Part shown: piece after piece, positions 32,830 to 35,940 of the stretch | Position numbering within the stretch: the stretch's first letter is position 1 | How the letters are laid out: each line of letters opens with the position of its first letter | Origin: an uncultured Pseudomonadota bacterium | GTDB taxonomy: Bacteria; Myxococcota_A; Bradymonadia; Bradymonadales; Bradymonadaceae | DNA length: 35,940 bases | Assembly: GCA_950059285.1 (NCBI GenBank) | Contig: CATLTV010000033.1 | Span: forward strand, 1-35,940 | Direction of reading: 5' to 3' | Position numbers and translations under genes: made by a program | Notes under the pieces: generated by a model | Told to the model about the DNA's origin: nothing | The model's input: only the letters and a program-made list of their open reading frames with translations | Database searches by the model: none

Positions 32830-34866
32830 TTACGGCTGAATCGTCGAGCACAAACCCACTTCGTCCTGATTAATATCCTGACAGAACTGACCTGGCATAC
32901 AATCACTGCCACCCTCGGCAAGCCTACATACGCGACGACAACGATTACCGCCCCCAATCGCTGCTGGATAACATCCCACAGCATCCTCTCCACACGATGT
33001 GTTCTGCTGCCCACAGATGTCAAATTCAGACTGGCCGTTGTCCGCAAAACACACACCAATATCCGCTCCCAGCGCTCCACAGTAAGAGCCAGATGGACAG
33101 TCCGTACCATTACCGTCAAACGCAAATGGACGACACGTCTCAAGACACTCACCTGTGCCTGAACCATCTAAATCCACACAGGCAGCAGAACCTGCACAGG
33201 AGAGGAAATCATCAGGATCACACGCGCTCCCAACAGGAAGCGGCCCTTTGGGTACACACACTCCAGCAAACATACTGCCTGTATCATACTTGAAGCACCC
33301 TTCGGCCGCGCCTGCCTGGCAGTCTTCCGAGGTGTTGCACTCATCAAAGCACAAGCCTGGCCCTTGCGCCTGAGGATCACCAAACACACACTGCTGAACC
33401 GCTGGCTCAGGACATGTGGAAGAGGGGTTCGGGAACCCTTGATCACACAGCCCCACACAACTCCCCTCTCCATTGCCTGACAAATCAACGCAGTAATAAC
33501 CATTGTCAAACGAATCAAGGTTCACACAAGGCTGGTTTGTCATCGTACATGTGAACGGGTCATATGGCACACACTGACAATCCTGGCAGAACTGGTTCGC
33601 ACCACACGCCGAAGCACCTGTACAACATCCTGCCTCACAACCATCATCAATCTGGCCGTTGCAATCATTATCCAGACCGTCACCACACACCTCCGAGTTG
33701 ATCAAAGGTGATTCATTGGCGTTTGAGTCATTGCAATCAAATGGCGCACAGTTATCAAACGTGCCATCACCATCCTGATCCATACATTGATCTACACATT
33801 GACCATCCTCACAGAATGTGTCCGCTGGACAGCCAAACGGCACATATTGCCCTCGACCATTCGCAGTCTCCACACAGATTTCATAAGCTCCTGTCGCAAT
33901 ACAGTGGCTCTCACCCAACACACAATCTGGCTGAGGGGGTCCCTCCACACAATTGCCCTCGGCACAGGAAAACCCATCAGGACAGGTCAGCTCCGTGAAG
34001 ACATATTTCCCACTCGCATCCTGTCGACACACCTCACGTGTTGTATCATCAAGGCACACACGGTCATCAGGGAAGCAGTCGTCCTCAATCGGGTCAAAAC
34101 ACTGCCCCTCAAAACAGACGTCGTTTACACCTTCACATCTGGCCACATCCACAAACGCAGTGCCATCCTCTACACGACAGTACTCATAGGACTGCGGTCC
34201 AAGACAGGTGCGCTCACCGGGCACACACTCGGGGTCTGCAACACAGAAACCTCCCAGGCAGATCTCGTTATCATCACAAAAGCTCACGTCATACACGGTG
34301 CCATCGTTGTTATCTTCACGACAATACTGGCGCGCTTGATCGCTGATACAGAAGTCATCAATGCCACCAAGCTGACACTCATGCACAACCTGTGGTCGAC
34401 AGGCACCTTCGCGACAGGTCTCACTTGAGTCACACTCCTGAATAGGGATGTACACACCCGCATCACAGAGCCACACGCTGTTGTCATCACGACACTCAAA
34501 CTGACCCGTGCTTACACATTCAGACATATCAAACCATGGCATGTCTACATTCCATGGCATATCCTCAGGCCCAAAATCAACAGGACCAGGCATATCTGTT
34601 GGGCCAGGCATATCCTCAGGACCAGAGTCCAACAAAGGTCCCATATCCCCCTGATCTTGCTCAGGAACTACACCCGTCACAGCACCAGGAATACACACCC
34701 TCCCCTGACCACACACCAGACCAGACAGACAATCTTCATCAGCAAAACAATGCTGACCTACACTCTGACTCCCCTCCACAGTGTCCACCGAACATCCAGC
34801 AACCATGCCCACAGGCAATGCCAACAAACACGCGATAAGCGCCTGATTTACATCCACTATCTTCAT
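32830..34866 (-). CDS. Cysteine-rich surface lipoprotein with Asp-Met linker and MopE-like motif
   Basis: The 678-residue protein starts with a signal and lipobox V-A-G-C (Cys25). An Asp-Met/Pro-rich linker (about 70-115) precedes many repeats of about 40-55 residues of the type C..G...C......C...G.Y....C......C..G.C. Around residues 370-410 is DCNDSNANESP...EVCGDGLDNDCNG.IDDGC, a MopE-like motif (PF11617) common in Myxococcota surface proteins and linked to copper binding in Methylococcus MopE. No enzyme domain is seen. It is likely anchored at the outer surface. It resembles the protein at 114-4442 in architecture but not closely in sequence. Confidence 0.87.
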   Translation of the reverse strand: MKIVDVNQALIACLLALPVGMVAGCSVDTVEGSQSVGQHCFADEDCLSGLVCGQGRVCIPGAVTGVVPEQDQGDMGPLLDSGPEDMPGPTDMPGPVDFGPEDMPWNVDMPWFDMSECVSTGQFECRDDNSVWLCDAGVYIPIQECDSSETCREGACRPQVVHECQLGGIDDFCISDQARQYCREDNNDGTVYDVSFCDDNEICLGGFCVADPECVPGERTCLGPQSYEYCRVEDGTAFVDVARCEGVNDVCFEGQCFDPIEDDCFPDDRVCLDDTTREVCRQDASGKYVFTELTCPDGFSCAEGNCVEGPPQPDCVLGESHCIATGAYEICVETANGRGQYVPFGCPADTFCEDGQCVDQCMDQDGDGTFDNCAPFDCNDSNANESPLINSEVCGDGLDNDCNGQIDDGCEAGCCTGASACGANQFCQDCQCVPYDPFTCTMTNQPCVNLDSFDNGYYCVDLSGNGEGSCVGLCDQGFPNPSSTCPEPAVQQCVFGDPQAQGPGLCFDECNTSEDCQAGAAEGCFKYDTGSMFAGVCVPKGPLPVGSACDPDDFLSCAGSAACVDLDGSGTGECLETCRPFAFDGNGTDCPSGSYCGALGADIGVCFADNGQSEFDICGQQNTSCGEDAVGCYPAAIGGGNRCRRVCRLAEGGSDCMPGQFCQDINQDEVGLCSTIQP

Positions 34867-35012
34867 AACAACCTACTCCATCCTGCAAATCCAAGATTCC
34901 TTTTGCATTCCTCATTACAACTACTATGTTCTAGTGGAATTATCACCGGGATGCAATTTATCCGCGCAAAGCATTCCTCACCCTGACATACACCTCTTAC
35001 CCAAAGCATGTC

Positions 35013-35876
35013 ATGATGTCCTGGCTCATCAAGAGCAACCTCTATGTCTCCCTCTGTGCCGCCTCACTGGCATGGGTGACTTACTGTGCCCTGGACATGC
35101 CATTACACACATTAATCCCGCCACAACCTGCCGTGGTGCTGCTCTTTTTTGCCACCCTCTTTATCTACAACCTCGACCGACTCTCTCCCGCATCTCTGGA
35201 AGATCACGTTGAACTTCCCAACACGCCAAAGTCCACATCGACACCACGCTACCGACACATGATGCTCATCATGTTCGCGCTTAGCATCCCTGGAATGATC
35301 TGGAGCGCATTACAGCTCCCCCCCAAACTCATCCTCACGCTGGTCCCCCTCGGGCTCATCGCCATCGCCTACTCCATCCCCATGCTCCCCTTCAAGGGCA
35401 AGCTCTGGCGTCTCAAGGAAGTCCCTGGCATCAAAATCTTTCTTATCGCGCTGGTCTGGGCCATCGCCACCGTCACGCTTCCTGGCTGGGAGGCGGGCGC
35501 ACATCCACTCTCCACAACTATGATCCTGGAGACAATCTCACGGCTACTCTTCATCTTTGCCATCACCCTCCCCTTTGATGTGCGCGACATGTACAAAGAC
35601 AAAGCCCTCAACATCCAGACCATACCTATTGCCATCGGTGTCAAACGCACTCGCCTACTTGCACACACCCTGATCCTCGTATTTGCACTGATGCAGGCTT
35701 TCCTACATGGCATCTCAATGCGCTCAATACTCTGGCCCACCCTGCTCGTCTCCATCGTGTGTGTTGCCCTCTTCCAACGCCTGAACGAGGACCAACCCGA
35801 ACACTATTACTCGGTCTATATTGAAGGCACCATGGGGCTCTACAGCGCCCTTGTGGTGCTCTGGTCAATGCATTAG
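35013..35876 (+). CDS. UbiA-like polytopic membrane protein
   Basis: The 287-residue protein has about eight hydrophobic helices. The first Asp-rich site of UbiA enzymes (NDxxD) is reduced to YNLDRL (near 52-57), whereas the second is kept as LPFDVRDMYKDK (near 188-199), followed by the typical TIPIAIGV. It may be a prenyltransferase with altered substrate or metal binding. Two tandem ATGs (35013 and 35016) are possible, with no clear ribosome-binding site. Its last codons and TAG lie within the terminal palindrome. Confidence 0.75.
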   Translation: MMSWLIKSNLYVSLCAASLAWVTYCALDMPLHTLIPPQPAVVLLFFATLFIYNLDRLSPASLEDHVELPNTPKSTSTPRYRHMMLIMFALSIPGMIWSALQLPPKLILTLVPLGLIAIAYSIPMLPFKGKLWRLKEVPGIKIFLIALVWAIATVTLPGWEAGAHPLSTTMILETISRLLFIFAITLPFDVRDMYKDKALNIQTIPIAIGVKRTRLLAHTLILVFALMQAFLHGISMRSILWPTLLVSIVCVALFQRLNEDQPEHYYSVYIEGTMGLYSALVVLWSMH

Positions 35877-35940
35877 ACGCGACAAGGGGGCGGCCCATTG
35901 CTTAAGCAATGGGCCGCCCCCTTGTCGCGTCTAATGCATT
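35867..35940. terminator. Palindrome of at least 74 bp reaching the window edge
   Basis: Arms of at least 37 bp are perfectly complementary with no loop (centre between 35903 and 35904). The core is GACAAGGGGGCGGCCC, matching the other terminator-like palindromes. The left arm includes the last three codons and stop of the UbiA-like gene. Because the right arm runs to the last base, its true length is unknown. Confidence 0.75.

Overview
The window looks like chromosomal DNA from a Myxococcota-type bacterium, probably Bradymonadales or a relative. The grounds are: cysteine-rich surface lipoproteins with Asp-Met-rich linkers, a Myxococcus-type disulfide repeat and a MopE-like motif; a beta-propeller protein ending in a MYXO-CTERM-like tail; a CarD/CdnL regulator; a Ser/Thr kinase fused to GYF_2 and DUF4388-like regions; and SOS-box-like sites near recN that resemble the Myxococcus LexA consensus. 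The Gram-negative envelope genes (mla-type transporter, auxiliary lipoprotein) fit. Base composition looks moderate (about 50-55% GC by eye). I saw no rRNA, tRNA, CRISPR array or complete transposon. Taxonomy is inference.

Layout. 114-7269 (minus): a giant cysteine-rich lipoprotein, then recN and sanA. 7527-8372 (plus): a HAD phosphatase divergent from recN, with two LexA-like boxes between them. 8323-11481 (minus): a GT-C mannosyltransferase-like protein and a cellulose-synthase-like GT2, divergent from a UbiA-type decaprenyl-phosphate phosphoribosyltransferase (11875-12837); together a likely envelope glycan locus. 12914-16811 (plus): a lipid-transport operon of STAS-MlaE permease, MlaF ATPase, MCE/MlaD protein and PqiC-type lipoprotein. 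17021-19414: the multidomain kinase. 19421-22089: a small lipoprotein, a TetR regulator, a His-rich small membrane protein and a HugZ-like haem protein. 22304-24955: the propeller lipoprotein, followed by a MITE-like element. 25331-29265: an AstE/AspA-like amidohydrolase, then deoC, a degenerate acyl-CoA synthetase and a zinc-ribbon membrane protein, then a 42-residue His-rich membrane protein. 29492-32719: a SurA/PpiC-like lipoprotein, a small probably abundant basic protein, and carD. 32830-35876: a second Asp-Met cysteine-rich lipoprotein and a UbiA-like membrane protein.

The most distinctive feature is a set of seven long, perfect or near-perfect palindromes (18 to 37 bp arms, 0 to 6 nt loops) at gene ends, mostly between convergent genes. 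Most share an A/G-rich base and a GGGCGG-type core. They look like bidirectional intrinsic terminators, but the arms are unusually long and perfect. Other leads are a 142-bp MITE-like element whose insertion preserved a stop codon, a probable pseudoenzyme acyl-CoA synthetase, and two tiny His-rich membrane proteins.
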